Shown: positions 34,601 through 49,171, numbered from the stretch's first letter. The stretch is DNA of 64,000 bases from Linyphia triangularis (GCA_963978545.1 OZ021724.1:30493933-30557932); one strand, 5' to 3'. The notes: generated from the sequence alone by a model not told the origin. Program-made: numbers and translations.

Positions 34601-37600
34601 TATATGAATGAAAACTTTTAGTGCTAGACCTTAATTGTTAGATAAACCACAATGTATGAATATAATTTTATTACTTATGTTACTATCGGCTATTTGCGTT
34701 TTCCCCAATTTTTTTTTATCTTGAGGTAATATGATTTAAGATCCAAATAGATTAAATTTTCATATATTCATATCACAAAAGCTATTTTTTACCAGTTTAA
34801 AACTAATTTTATTATAAACACAATAGTTTAAGGCATGCTTCTGGAATATTTACTTTTCGAGATAAATGAATATTTGGTAAATGAATCATAAGTGGCCTTA
34901 TATCATGAGAAATAAACTTTATTAAATATCAGTTATTCTTGAAGATCTTGGACTTAAAAAAACGTTATGACCTTCTGGTATGTACTCACACACCGTGCAT
35001 CGATATATAATTTACTATACACAATTTATTTTATTTGGGGTTTTTTGGTTAAAGCTACCATCGTCTGGATTTTGTAAGAATTTGATTCCTGACCACAATA
35101 TAAAGAATTCTCCCCTGTTTTATTTTGTAATTTTATGAAATTTTTTTTTTATGAAAGCATAAAAGTTTTTTTAACCTTTTAAAATATGACTATGAAGCTT
35201 CATTTAGATATTATTATTTTTTAATTTTTTTAGAGAAATGTATTAGAAAAACACTGCATTATAATTGCTTGATATTACAGTTAATTCTTTAGTTGGATAT
35301 AAAGACAATCTAAAATTTGATTTCTAAATATGATCTTTCTAGATTGAAATTCTGGAATACTTAATACAACTATATTCTTTGTATAACTTTTTTCCTTTCT
35401 TACTAACTTCCTTAAGCTAATATAAAATGTTACTTATTTAGTTTAAATAAATTAATGTAAAATTAAATTATTATAATTATTAAAATTAAGAATAATAATT
35501 ATCTTTTTTTAATTACCATGAGTTAGACTGCCCAAATCTTTTCTTGAATCTCCTTTGTGTTGGAATATATTTCTTATTCTAGTTTCCCTTCCTAAAACTT
35601 AATTGCATTAGCTTTTTTGAATATAAGCGGTTTAGAAATAAGTATTTATTTTGTTTCTCTTATTATTCAGATAAAACTTCAATATCAATAATAACGTAAG
35701 TAGTTTTGTTAACATTTCTCTTTCAAATAACTTCTTTTTTAAAAGAGGAACATGATATTATTTCAAAAGATCTTCAATCTTAAATTAAGAACTAAATTTA
35801 ACGCTGACTTGAAACATTACCATAAGTTTGTTTTACTTTCTTTACAGTATCACAAGAACATTATTTTCAATTGATTTTGCTCACTTATTGTTGAACTTTA
35901 TCCAGAATACTGAATCTTATTCTTGCCCTCCTCTTTTATGTCTAATAGCAAAATCTTGTACGAATTTGTAGATATTTGAAGGGAAAATGTTTTACTTGTA
36001 TTATTTGAGAATCGAATAAACAAATGAAAATTTACTTTCTTTTTTAAGGATATATTTTATTCACTCAAAATATTTTTTAACATATCTGACATTTTTGACT
36101 TTTTAAATGGAAATGTTTTAATACTGATGGAAATTTAGTTAACCTCATTAAATCATTTTTAATCTTTGAATATATAAATAACTTCTGAAATTTACAACTA
36201 ATTTAGGTAACTAATTATTATATTTCTTCAATATGACTTAATTTTCTTTTCAAATTTATATTCAATTTATTAATATGTTTGATGTTTTTTAATTTAATGT
36301 GTTCAGAAAGCTTAAAGAAATTAAATATAGTCAACAAATTTTTTTAATATATTTTTTCTGTTTTTTTTTGTATACATATTTGTTATGTATTTGATATAAT
36401 TTAGTTACTATATTTTTAAATACAAAACTACAGAGTGTTCACAAATCCTTCATATAATCTTGAAATTATATATAAATATCAGTATGGGTTTACTTTAGGA
36501 CCTGAAACCATTGGGCAGTCCGGCGATTGATCAATGATTGCCATAGTTACTAACAATTATTCCTGTTTCTATTAATATTTTATAATACACATTGTTAAAT
36601 ATCACAATGTATTTTAATAAAATTTTATTTAAACTGTGAAAAAAAAAAGAACGGTTTTAAATATGAATTTCAATTTTAATGCAAAGGAGAATTTTCGAAA
36701 AGAAAGAAATTAGGTTTATAAATAATATCTAATGAGCTAATGATTATTATGAATGAAATGTTGAAAGTATTACAAAATTTAACAGCTGAAAGAAATTTGA
36801 AGATTTATAATACATGTACCAGACCTGAAATAACCAGGAATATAGGTGTTCATTATTTAATTTTTAAAAAGCTAAACCAAGTGTATTTTGAAATGTAACT
36901 ATACTTCATAGATTATTGAGTTGATGTTTTAGTGTTGCATTAGAGGAATTAAATTAATTTTTTTGCACATTCTTTTCTTGGTACTTTAAATCTTGTGAAA
37001 GTTTTTAAACAAACAAGCAAGGATAAACAATATCAAATTTCTTCAATTCAGAATTTGTAAAGTAGAATCTAAATACATATTCAATTACAAGAAGTTTATA
37101 ATCATTATAGGGATGTACTAACACATTTTAAAAACACTAAAAAAAGCCAAATTTGAAAATAATTTTCCAGAATCAATCGCATTTTGATATATAATTAATT
37201 AAAATTGAAAATTGCTTTGTGTGTATTGAAATTCTAATTTGTTGAGAACATAATTCTAAACATAATAAATGTTCCTTGGGATATTACAGTTGATTTTATT
37301 TTTAAAAGATATCCTTTTTAAAATCTCTTAAAATTCGTCCTTGAAAGTATTTTAATTTTCTTTGTTGTAATGTGCTATAAAGATTTACTTAACAACGTAC
37401 AATCTTGCCAAGAAATGAAGTGTTTTTAAATTCCAATGCTGAGGGAGCCTAGTGTTTTGTTCTCATAATATTTGGCATAAGAGTTTGTCCCCTCATCTAT
37501 GATCACGAATACCATTATTTTTTGTTTCTGGAAAACAGATTGTAATATTTTAAATAGACGTAAGACTTTTTTGTTCAAACAAAGGTGGGATAACGTTGTG

Positions 37601-38954
37601 AAATGGCGTTCTACTGAGATTATTTTTTGATAAAAGGGACAAAATTCAGTAATTTGATGCCAACATTTTCAGGTTAATTTATTATATTTGTTTGTAGTGT
37701 TATACTCCCTTTTATTTTCCCGAATCACTCCGTACAGTAAATAGTCCTTTTACAATACATATTTACATCAAATATTGCATTTCAATTGAAATTTTATCTA
37801 GTCGAATGAATCAATAACCAATCAATCATACAAAAATGGCCAATTAAATGAAATGACAAGTATACATAATATCAGCTTTTATGATTATTATGAGAATAAA
37901 TAGGACATAATAATGTTTGTTATACTCAATAAGTATAAGTAATTACTATATCTCATAATTGAACTTCCTAAATGTTATTCTGCCGAATCAACTTTGATTT
38001 TCTGTCACAATAATTTAGCATTTTGATGCATCACTTGTAATATTGACATTTTAATTTAAGATATTCGCACTTGTATACTTCATCTGATTGTGCTTTTCTG
38101 CAAAAGTAATATCAGCAATTATTCGTGTTTAAAATTGCCAATTAAAGCACACAATTAATCTTAATTTACAGAATTAAAATATCGTATTTGTAACTCTTAG
38201 AAATTTTCAAATAGTAATTATAAATGATTTAGATGTCACAATTAAAACGAATTTTATTTTAGTTAGTAATTAACTTTAAATAGACGTATGCATCGAATTT
38301 TTTTTGAACTCTGTTACTGTGATGTAACGTTTAAGGAAAATAGTCACAAAAATAATTATAGCAAAATTTACCCGATTATTAACTTTCGAGCATTTACATT
38401 ACGTTATTTTGTTGTTTTCGGAAAATATGCTGTTTAGTCATGTTCAACAAGATTAGCTGTACCATAAATATAAATTTATGCGGAGGATTTGGTTATGGAT
38501 GAATAAAATTTTCCTTGAAAACAAGCCAAAAGAACCAAACTATCAGTTAACCATTTAAAATGAATATTAATTTTATTATTATTATTTTTTAAATTTTGAG
38601 TATTGCTGTCAATTTTACTAAATATTTGAAGTTGAAATTATATTATTAAATATGTATGTAACTTCAGAAACTACTTTTAGACTAGTTACTAATGTGGAAA
38701 GGAGTAAATGTAGCAATGAAGCAAGTGGGGCTATGGGACTAAAAAACTCCTGTAAGCCTTTCTAAATAGCCGAATTTGTATTCTATGCATTTTTTTGCTG
38801 CAACCAGTAGTTTTAACTTCGCATTACCAAGAGTGTTTTTACTTTTAGTGTGCTTATTCTTCTAAAATTGGGTAGTAAATTTGAAATATAACTATAATTT
38901 TTTTAAAAATAATATTAAAGTTAGTATAGTTTGAACTTAATGGTCATTATAATA
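34601..38954. other. Very AT-rich non-coding stretch
   Basis: No gene, repeat array or inverted-terminal element was recognised. A possible MITE end (TACAGAGTGTTCACAAATCC, 36430) has no partner that I could find. Confidence 0.5.
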
Positions 38955-39045
38955 CAGGGTGATCATAAATAATCGGTGGTCCGAATGATCTAAAAAATCT
39001 GATGTTAATATACACGAATAAGGTTGAAATGGTATAGCAAAACAA
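38955..39045. mobile_element. One-ended transposon fragment
   Basis: TACAGGGTGATCATAAATAA resembles the left end of the mariner-type MITE at 10142 (ACAGGGTGAT). No matching inverted end is visible. The sequence runs into the (CAAA)n tract that follows, so this is probably a truncated copy. Confidence 0.4.
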
Positions 39046-39076
39046 ACAAACAAACAAACAAACAAACAAACAAACA

Positions 39077-39121
<45 letters not shown>
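39046..39121. repeat. Compound (CAAA)n-(ATA)n microsatellite
   Basis: About eight CAAA units run into about fifteen ATA units. It abuts the transposon fragment at 38955. Confidence 0.97.
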
Positions 39122-39469
39122 TCGAAATAGTTTTTCTTACTCCATATAATTTTCCTTCTTTTTACGTATGTACAGGTCATATTCTAGGTCATTCTACTCA
39201 GTGGTTCCTTTTTACAGTTTTTTTTTTTAAGTTGAACATTAATTTGAATTATCTGTATTTCAAGAATAAAAATAAGATATTGAAAAGGAAAACTTTTATA
39301 ACTGCTTTTTATGAAAAATTTATATTCCTCCAAATTAAATTAACTGGAAAAGAAGACCAAGTTTATTTTATAATACTTCCTTCAAACATTTAACCACTAA
39401 TTTCTCACTGTACTCTGATAAAATAATAGCAAGCGATAATATTCAATTAAAATCTTAAGTATATAAGCC

Positions 39470-39890
39470 ACTAACTTAACTTTCAACATACATAGCTTCC
39501 CAATGTTTCCTCTAAAATTCCAACTAACTACCTCTCAGTATCTTTTTCTCCCTGAAGACCTATAGCAAGATCAACCATCCTGAACAGAAGCCCCAAACAT
39601 CTTACTTTCTCATGGAACGAAAATATCCTTCTCTGACGTGTCGGCAGTTTTCGCACTCCAACAGTCCAAAGCAAACAGCATTGACAATAACTATAAAAGG
39701 AAAACATCTTCCCAGACATAAATGGCCAGTCTCCCTGCCTCGAAATGGCCAGTTGCTACGATACCGGTGGGCCATTATCGGCCCTCAACATCTTCATAAA
39801 ACTGTGGCTTCTAATGGTGAGGGGTGAAGGTTAATTTTTCTGGATGTCACGAAGATGTTTATAGGGTGTAGAAGGTGGGATAAGGCAATA
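39470..39890. repeat. Dispersed repeat, copy related to 5.7-6.2 kb
   Basis: Same orientation as the copy at 5740, with the conserved GGTGAGGGGTGAAGGTTAAT block near its right end. AATGGCCAGT occurs twice (about 39721 and 39744). It is one of the more G+C-rich patches in this part of the window. No coding frame is shared with the other copy. Confidence 0.55.
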
Positions 39891-40320
39891 TATGAACGTT
39901 TTTAAGGGTTTATTCTTCTTTTTATACTGCATAAGTGTTATTATAGCTATGTTCAGGTGAAGATGGTATTTAGGTTGTGAATGTGAGGTTAGCGAATAGC
40001 TTTTTTTTTTTTTATAGTTAATGAAAGTTCAGTGTGAAGGTTATTTTTCTGTGCTGTTTTTAGAATTGAGAAACACTGATGATGTAGTAAAATGAATGTT
40101 TAGATATCTAACTAAATTTCATTTGATGATATGTGTATCAAGTTTAATAAAAACTGAAGATGGTATGAGCTATTTGCATAGAATCCATGGAAGTAATTTG
40201 TTCGAGAGTAATGGTTAAAAAGTATTTTACTATGTGAAATGCAACTTTATTTATAAAAAAAAAAACATTTTATTTTACAGCCGATTTATATTAACTGAAT
40301 GCTAATTGTAAAGCTTAGAA

Positions 40321-40324
40321 TAAA

Positions 40325-40375
<51 letters not shown>

Positions 40376-40391
40376 AAAAAAAAAAAAAAAA
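40321..40391. repeat. (AAT)n followed by an A-run
   Basis: About 15 AAT units and then about 26 A bases, of the sort often left at the 3' end of an insertion. I could not identify an element attached to it. Confidence 0.97.
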
Positions 40392-43140
40392 TAGTGGTAA
40401 TTATCGAAAGGCCATTACAACAATTTTCTTGACAAAATACTCAATTCATTTCAAAGCTACGTACAGTTCTGTTCATATAGTTTTTTGACTATCTATTTTG
40501 ATTAAGTGTGGTAAAAATACAAACGTATTTATTGAGAGTAATAAAGAAGTGTACAGGCTACATTCATTGATCATATTACCTTCAAAGATAGGTGTTTTAC
40601 GAAAGTTCAAATTTTAATGGGAAAACAAATATTTTATTAAAATTTAAAATTAATTGCTCAAATTATTAAGAAAAAGTTTTTAATTTTTTTTAAAAACTTT
40701 ACTACAACCCTTTAATTTTTAGTTTGAAATTAGCTGCCATGGTACCTAGAAAAATTAACATATTAGTTAAAAATTCAATAAAGAAAATATTTTAACTATA
40801 TGAATGAGTTTAAGCAAACTATTTTAATAGCTTTACTTAAATATAAATAAACAAATAACGGTTACTTCATTTAACTAACTCTGTAAGCAGTCCTGACTCA
40901 GGAATGTGGTAGAATTGATACATTGGACTTTCATGGCGTTCGACCATTGCTGTCAAATGGCCAGTTTATATTACGCTGGGTACATTTCATTACCAACAGG
41001 CATGTCAGCAAAAAGACTTGTAGCTTTCAGTTGAAATCTTTTACGACCAGAGACGTAAACGAGAAAAGTTTGGGACATTAATTGCCCTTGAATCACTTGA
41101 AAGTGCTTTCTGTATGTGCTATTTATCGCAGGGTTGCCACGGGGAATATACTGCTTCGGTGAAGCTTGGAGTTTAATTGCACATACAATTGCAATTACAT
41201 GGACATTTCCATAAATTTTTAGAAATTTCTCCTTCATTCCTGACTGTAGAAACTTTTAAATTTAATCAATTAAATTACATTATCTTTGATTTTATGTATA
41301 TGCTTTGTATTCAATTTGCACGTATTTTCAGACTTACGTTAACAACCGAGATTTTAAAACATCCCAAGAACCAACCGTACGATTGTTTAATGTGAAAGAA
41401 GTATGCGTTATTTCTCTTTATCAAAACAATTAATCAAAATAGTTCATGTTGAATTTTTAGTATTATATTTAAGGTTTAGTTAATGAAGTTCACTTTCAGC
41501 AAAAGATGTTTTTATACGTTTCAGATACTATTATTAGTAGTTGTACTGTAATTTAGAAACATGCACTGGCATAGTTATTAATATTGAGTTTAAGTTTAAA
41601 AGTATAAAAGTATAATATTACATTCATGAACGTAAGGTATTTAGCGTAAAAAATTTAAAAGAAACATTAGTTATTGGTGCAAATAAAAATCGACTTGGAT
41701 AATTTAATGCAGATATTTTTTTAAAAGTAATTTTGATCTGACATACCAAATGAAATATATAAATATTAAGTAATAATTAATTATGATTATTAATTAATAA
41801 TTATTAAGTTTTACTATTAAATGAATATTTGACAATACTGATGAAATACAGTTTTAATTCTTGCTATATCAATTATTAAAAAATAACTAAATATTACTAA
41901 ACACATTAATTAATAACTATTAATGATTTAATTATTAATATACGTATTATTGTTACAACATTAATATTATTCATAAAAATTTATATTATTAATAAAGTAA
42001 TAATATTATTATTAAAATATTAATGATATTAAAAGGATATTAATAAAGTTAATAAAATTTTAATATTAATATTTTCAATATTATTAGCATATTAGAAACA
42101 TTTAAAAAAAATAATATTAATAACATTAATTGAACATTTATTTTGTCTAGAAATCTATTAAATAGTCTGAAATGTGATTTATCAAGGTGTTTTATCATCA
42201 AAATTTAGGAAAATAATAAGTACATGAATTAATTTCTAAGTTGTTTTCATATAGTTAGCAGTAGTTTTTTTGTATGTGGACAATGCTTATGATAACAAGT
42301 ATCCGTAAATGCTGAAGCATGAAAAAGTAATAATCACTTGAATATAGCTAAAAGTATGTTTCACATTTTTATTTATACACTGATTTAATGAGAAGTTTCT
42401 AAACAATTTAAAATTAATTGAAAACTGACCAAAATTAAGTGCGCTAATTTCAAAGAAATATGTTACATTTCTAGGTTCAATCATGCACTTTTTCATTGAA
42501 TAAGAAATTACTTCCTGGTAAATTTTTTGATTTTATCGTAAGTAATATGTTTAGCAATGAAAGAAAATTAAGTGCTCTAATACACTTTTCTTTTAAATTC
42601 GCTATATTTTGAAGTACAAAATTATATTAAATGTCTGCCTTAAAGAATTAATTCATTTCGAATAAAATGTTTCTTTTAGCTTAATTTAATAAATTCCGTT
42701 TCGTTTAAGGAAGTGTTAAGAGAAAGAAAGTAAAACTTAATAATTTCCAAATGAAATAGTTGTAAAATGCTCTTTCTTAATTAATTCGCTGCAAACGCTC
42801 TGAGAATACTTTTAAAACTGCAAAAGTATCATTATTGTATTAAAATGAAATGTGCTATAAAATCTAGTTCATTTAAAAAAATAAAGGAAATTTTGAATTG
42901 AAACGTATGGAGTTTCATAAGCAATTAAACGGATTATGATCAGTTAAAAAAAAGTTTTTTTTGAGGTAATTTAATGGAATCTTTTCTTCATATTATAAGA
43001 TATGTGGATGAGAAATGGAAAAAACTTGATGGTTGTGACATAATTAATGGATTATATTACTTTATTATTAATCGAATATTTCAATTTATCAATTTATCAA
43101 AACCTTGAATTTCAATTATAAAGCAAAATCTTTGCATAGA
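40392..43140. other. AT-rich non-coding stretch
   Basis: 41760-42120 is a dense mixture of TAATATTAAT-type words. A less AT-rich patch at 40890-41170 has open frames on both strands but no recognisable protein. Confidence 0.45.
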
Positions 43141-43341
43141 AAAGAAATAGATATATGTGTATGCATAGATAGTCTTGTATATCATAATAAATATAAATAT
43201 CTATAGATATTCATCAATATCACAAATATTAATAAATATTTTAGATATCATAAACACATAAATACATATAATAAATATCACATGTATTAATGTGTATCAT
43301 AGATATTAATAGATACCATGGATATTTGTAATATTCAAAAA

Positions 43342-43485
43342 GATATCATATTCATTAGACATGAATATTATATAATAGATATCATATGCATTATACAGGA
43401 ATATTATATAATATATATCATATTCATTAGATATGAATATTATATAATAGATATCATATTCATAATATATATAATAGATATTAAA
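43342..43485. repeat. 36-bp minisatellite, four units
   Basis: Units start at about 43342, 43378, 43414 and 43450 and contain GATATCATATTCATTAGA then ATGAATATTATATAATA. ATATTCAT and ATGAATAT are inverted to each other, so each unit can form a hairpin. The flanks (43140-43560) hold decayed variants. Confidence 0.85.
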
Positions 43486-43914
43486 AGAAATCATAGAAAT
43501 TCAAAGGTATCATACATATTATTAGACATCATAGATATTTATTTATACTAAAATTTATGATTTAGTTATTAAGTTAAATGCAAGTATCAATTGAAACATA
43601 ATGCAAGTAAATAACATAAATGTTATTTGCATTCAACTGCAGGGAAATAATACCAATAGTAGTAAAAGAAAGTAATCAAAGAATGGAAAAGAATGATTTA
43701 ATCTTAATGAATAATCACGCCCATAAATATAACAGCACAGATTTTTTAACGTGTAATAAAAAATTGTTCACTGGTGCCATTTCTTTTTATCTCAAATGTC
43801 TAAGATGCATTAACCTATAAACACCCCCAAACAAATTAGTGTCTCCAAACTCTTCCTGATAAATTCTTCCAAGATATTGGAACAATCGTTGTGGGCCTTT
43901 TAAGTCCAAAAAAT

Positions 43915-44095
43915 TAGTCAACCCAACCGTAAAAGAAAGAGAAGAAACCACTTTCCATCCACCGTTAATGTCTTCCAAGTAGCTCTTTGCCTAATGACCT
44001 TTCTATGCCCTACTAAACCCCAACCTCTAAACATTTCCTTCCAAAAGTCCATTTGACTAGAATAATTGACGCTACTTTAGTGGGAAGACAAAAGA
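43915..44095. repeat. Dispersed repeat, copy related to 11.2-11.4 kb
   Basis: It carries the same three strongly matching blocks as the 11.3 kb copy. Minus-strand frames here do not correspond to frames in the first copy, so the similarity is at DNA level and no gene is called. Confidence 0.75.
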
Positions 44096-44699
44096 GAAGA
44101 GGAAGAAATGATGCACACTCTTTAACGTTTCTTGTGATGCCTTTTACGTTTTTCACGCATTTAATGGTGGGATGGGACGCTTTTACTTGAAATTGAATTA
44201 AGAAGATGGGATGGTTGACACGCTTAAAGGCATGGAGATGTGGTAAAAATGCTATGGTTCCCGGAAAATGGTATTTGTTATTTTTAAAATTGTTGGGTAT
44301 AATGTTTTTTTTTCTGTAAAAGATAATTCGGTCATTTTCGTGTGCCTTGGTTTATTTTAGAATTATGTAATGAGCAAAGAAATCTTCGTATCTGAATAAA
44401 ACAAGTTAAGGATGTTGAATTATGTTATTATTGAATACAGCTTTACAATGTATATAATACATTCAGTGCCGAAAGTTAATCACGAAAGGTAAAATGCTAT
44501 AAAAAAAAAAAAAAAAGAAAAAGAAAAAAGAAGTCAAGTACAGCTTTGATCGACGCAAATGAGGGAGAAAAGTAGCAAATAACTTTATGCATGCAACAAA
44601 ATAAATAATTAAATACAAAGATGAAAAAAATATTGAATTTTCATGAATTATAAAATGAAGTCATCTTGGAGTCATTAACAAAATGATGTTTAAATCCAA

Positions 44700-45110
44700 A
44701 ATAAATAAACAAAACTGACTTTAATCGGTTATGCGATCATTCATCATCCTTATACAAAGTTTGTAGCGTGAGATCATGCTTTCCATGAGATGATCAACCG
44801 GCCAAATAATCGCTGAGAACGCTGAAGAAAAGAGCAACATCACTGATTGATTGACCTGCTTCAAGGCGTCCTACAGAACCCTATCGCCTCGTATCTACCA
44901 TTTGTCTTCTGCATGTCATAGAAACACATCTGTCTTGAAAATTAATCATACGAAAGGTCTAAACACTTTTTACCAGCATTTACTTGCAACTCCTTTAACC
45001 CATCACAATGCTGACTTTTTATATGTCTGCCTTTTTTGTATATTTCTCGCCACGAAACCATGATTGGCTGTTATACAACATATTTGCACACTTCCATCTA
45101 CCTCTGTAGC
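44700..45110. other. Less AT-rich patch, unidentified
   Basis: Composition is more balanced than the flanks, and an open frame runs on the plus strand (44851-45063). The peptide shows no motif I know, and there is no start context or splice pair that I trust. It could be a repeat fragment or a conserved non-coding block. Confidence 0.25.
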
Positions 45111-45823
45111 AAATTGCAGCCTCTAAAATTTAGATTGGCTTCTGGAAATTAACATTTCCTATTCCGTGCTTAACTTTTGGCGATGAGTGTAAAATTTCTA
45201 AACTCGCAATGAATATAAGAACTGGAGTTTCACGTGCATCATAAATCCAAACTTAGGCATGTAAGAGAATTGATAAATTCATTTAATGAGTGGACAGGGT
45301 ATTTAGTGGTCAATATGTTTGTTTCAATATTTTACTCTCTCAAAAAAGTTGCCCTAGTAATAACTTTAACCTTTTAAGTCTATCTTTACTTTATCTAAAA
45401 CTAAGCACTTCATTTTGTTGTATAAAATGGTAATACCTAATGATTTAGTTGTATCCTTGAGTACCATTCGTATGCAGGTGTGAACATATTTTTGTTAAAT
45501 TATAGCTTATTATAGTTGGTGAAAGACAAGGTTAAATCTGGTAGAAAATGGCGGTGTCTTTTTTTTTAGTTAACAGCGTTCCAAAAATTAGACAACTTGA
45601 ATGAATAGATGTAGTAGAAATTTATTAGACTATTGAAATTAACTCTCAGCTATTGATTTAAATACAAACTTGGAACACACTAGATAATAAAATAGATTAT
45701 CGATATAAAAATTGACGGATCCTATTTACAAATTATCTTCTAGTATTTAAGGAGATATTGCATTACGTCCCCTTTGTCTTATTTCAAAATTCCCAGGGCT
45801 TGAAGAAATCTCAATTTAAACAG

Positions 45824-46006
45824 ATTGGTTGGTTGTTTTCAGATTATCTGGCGCCGTCAGCAACACGAGGGCTATAATGCGCCGAAACATTCGTTATTAG
45901 ACAAGCCAACATACATTTACAAACACTCATGCCTAACACGGGACTCGAACCCGCAACCTCGCGTACTAGAAGCTAGTACTCTAACCACTATACCGTTTGG
46001 TCGGCC
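45824..46006 (-). mobile_element. tRNA-derived SINE, same family as 20488
   Basis: It is nearly identical in layout to the copy at 20488: ACCAAACGGTATAGTGGTTA head, B box GGTTCGAGTCC, TTAGGCATGAGTGTTTG body and CAACCAACCAATC end. The flanks CAATTTAAACAG (45812-45823) and CAATTTAAATAG (46007-46018) form a 12-bp target duplication with one difference. The anticodon-loop region differs from the first copy. Confidence 0.92.
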
Positions 46007-46018
46007 CAATTTAAATAG

Positions 46019-47752
46019 AAGTTTAGCTCAATTGATTGATGTATTCTAACTAGCTCAAAAGCTTTTGTTTTAATTCTTATTCATTTGGTGGAGTTGTTCA
46101 TCAATAAAAAAAGTTTGTCCTTTCTTCAAACCTAAAAGAAATGAACTCTGGATCATTTAAAAAATAGCAATGAATTTATTAAGTATAGAATTGTAGCAAG
46201 TTGGGTGGCTACCATGTAGAATATAAGCTGGTTGACTATGTAGTCACCCAGTTTGCCTCTAACTGTTAATGCCTCAAACATATCTGAAGGCTCAAAACCG
46301 TGGAACCCATGGATAGTGTTTTTGTTGTGATGCTTTGACTGTGCACTACAATCAGGTATCACAATTAAGTTATTTTGTGTTTAGAAAGTCCCAGCTTAAT
46401 ACTGTCTAAAGATTATTCACACTTTGACTTCAAATAGAGTTGGAACTTTTCTACAAGTACAACTCTAACTCGCTATTAATTACTGTCTTCTCAAAATGAG
46501 CTTTCTACATTGGCGTACTTTAATTAAAAGCTTATAACGGCATTCATATTTTGGCCATAGTGAGGAAATATGTTTAATAACGTGGTGAAGCTTCCACCTT
46601 CTCGTAATGTACTTTAAGCAATTTCGGATTTCTGCAGAACATCCATTAATTGTGAGCATTAATCTTAAATGCTTTTAAATTAAACAGCCTTTAGAGTCGA
46701 CAATAATTTACTTGTAGGATCATGACCTTGTGGAGTTGAATTTGGATGTTGTGGTCACTTGAAAAGTGTTTTCAAGTTATTACAAGCCTTAAAATTTAGC
46801 AAATCCTTTGAACGTGTAATGAATGTAAGTTTGATGTGATTTTAGTTGGTAGTGTTTTGACTGTTAGCGAATTGTTTTACATTTGATTAAAATTTTATTA
46901 TAAATTGATTCGTCAACGTAGAAAACACTTAAATCAGAAAATTTTAGAATATTTTAGTTAAAGTTTTCAGTCACTTAATTTGTTGTAAGGTTAATTAATT
47001 GATAACAGCGCCCCTGATACAGTTTTGCTATCATAATAAGTCTTTAAAAATTCAGTATCAGATAAGCAAGCCAAATACATCAAATTTAATTGCCAATATG
47101 AGGGGCATGATCCCCTTCCAGGTGAATAGAAAATATCCTCAGCCTGTCTCATACGCAAAGCAAGAAGTTATTATAAAATGTTCCAATTACTTGATAATTA
47201 GTTAACTAGGTACGATATACAATAAAGTAATTCTGAACATTATGTTAAAAAGTATGCAAATGTAGAAAACATAATTGGTGTTTATTAATGTGGATTCAGG
47301 AAGAGGGGGGGGGGGGGCGGAGATCTACAACTGAACACCTATTTAAAATTAGGCGAATCTTGTAGAAAACTAAATAATTTAGCATTGTATCTAATTACCC
47401 CCTTATAGACTTCAAATCTGCCCAATAGAACATTGATCTTCAAAACTATTAGAGAACCAAATTTTTTTAACAATCTTGAAGACTTATATCTCCCACTTTT
47501 AAGTGAAAGCAAGTGTGAGTTTAATGACGAGGCCCATATTCCTTACGAGCTGTACGTGATTTAGTAAAAATGATAATGGCAATTTTACTAAGCAATGAAA
47601 TCGTACCACAGCCTAATAATTTTAATATAAATAAAACATGAGAACAATGAGACCTTGCTGCATCGTACACATATTTAAGAAGTGACAATTTTGGAGTTGT
47701 CTAGTTTCTAGTTGTAGCACTGAGGTGACGATCTATAACGAAAAGTACCTTT
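46019..47752. other. Non-coding stretch
   Basis: At 46201-46250, GGGTGGCTAC can pair with GTAGTCACCC across about 27 bases. A G-run lies at about 47306-47317. Nothing else was recognised. Confidence 0.4.
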
Positions 47753-47971
47753 ATGTATGTATGTATGTATGTATGTATGTATGTATGTATGTATGTATGT
47801 ATGTATGTATGTATGTATGTATGTATGTATGTATGTATGTATGTATGTATGTATGTATGTATGTATGTATGTATGTATGTATGTATGTATGTATGTATGT
47901 ATGTATGTATGTATGTATGTATGTATGTATGTATGTATGTATGTATGTATGTATGTATGTATGTATGTATG

Positions 47972-48001
<30 letters not shown>
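47753..48001. repeat. (ATGT)n microsatellite, about 249 bp
   Basis: About 62 perfect ATGT units with no interruption that I can see, so the array is probably young and unstable. It generates Cys-Met-Tyr-Val and Thr-Tyr-Ile-His open frames that are not genes. Confidence 0.99.
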
Positions 48002-48002
<1 letters not shown>

Positions 48003-48004
48003 GT

Positions 48005-48115
48005 TGTTTTTATAGGAAGCTAGAATTTTATATAGAGTTTGATGAAATTCTGCATACTTGATCTTCAAAACAAGAGATAGGTCAATGGCTGCATAGAATT
48101 GGGATATCCCTTCCC
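48005..48115. repeat. Fragment of the same repeat next to (ATGT)n
   Basis: GATGAAATTCTGCATACTTG, ATCTTCAAAACAAGAGATAG and GTCAATGGCTGCATAGAATT match 10.67-10.73 kb. It abuts the (ATGT)n array, which may have grown from the element's own head. Confidence 0.6.
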
Positions 48116-49171
48116 TCTTTCCACTCCTTGAAAGTTATGATCATAGTATGAGATATGCTATATCAATTTGAATCAGGTTTTTTCTTATATATTTATCTTG
48201 ATTAATTCAGATTATTAGGAAGTTTATTTCGGATATTTTGTATTTTGTTGTTATGGCTATCAAATAGGAGAAAAGATGTTAAAATCGAGGGGGAGGGGGA
48301 TAAGGGAGAGAAAGGGGCATGCTCATAACTTACGTTCGACTGAAGCAATTTGTTCTGTACCAGGATAAGCCTGTCATTTCTGATAGATGTTTATATATTG
48401 CATTGCATCTTCATATAAGATTATTCGGAGGAATATGTCTAATTATTCTTTTAACACATTTATTGAGAATATTTTATACTGATATAAAGAAGCAGAACAG
48501 TGTATTTTATAATAGAAAATGTCGTGAATAACTTCTGAAATACTTTTTGATATAACATGTTCACACATATTCAATAAATGAAAAATAAAAATAATAACAT
48601 GAAATACCATATTTCTCTAGTAATGGAGGAATATGGCAGCATTTAATGTTATTCAGTTTTCGCTCTTAAGCAGTTTAATAAAAAAAAATCCAAAAGTACT
48701 GAAGTTGACCGAAGAAATGACTCAAAAAGCTTTGATAAACATGAATGTAATGCTTTAATCTATTCAAAGTGTGTTTTCAAACAATTGTTGCAGAAACGTC
48801 TCGATATAGAATATATTTCATGTAACCAACTCATACAAACTTTACACTGAATCCATCAATTTTGGACTCTTCTTATCGTTAAACTGACCATTGAATTTTA
48901 TGGAATAATCATCTTCATCTTTATCCATTTACGTTATATTTCCCCACGTAGTAAACTATTTTAAAAGCTTTGTCACTTGGTTAGGTAGCCTCTACAAAAG
49001 CGAGGAAGAAAGAATGGATGATAAAGTTTCATGTCAAAAATAATTAACATGCCAAAATCTATGGCATCTTTCTTGTGATAATATCATAATATCACACGAA
49101 AAATATCCTTAAGACGCAGAAATAATTTTTGAGTATAAAATTTCATTACATACCTCTATTTGTTGTCGTTC

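Noticed and set aside
43787..43978. Minus-strand frame of 63 codons with varied composition
   Set aside because: It overlaps the 11.3/44.0 kb repeat pair, and the other copy does not keep the frame.
47725..48068. Open frames of about 100 codons of repeated Met-Tyr-Val-Cys or Thr-Tyr-Ile-His
   Set aside because: They are the (ATGT)n microsatellite read in several frames.
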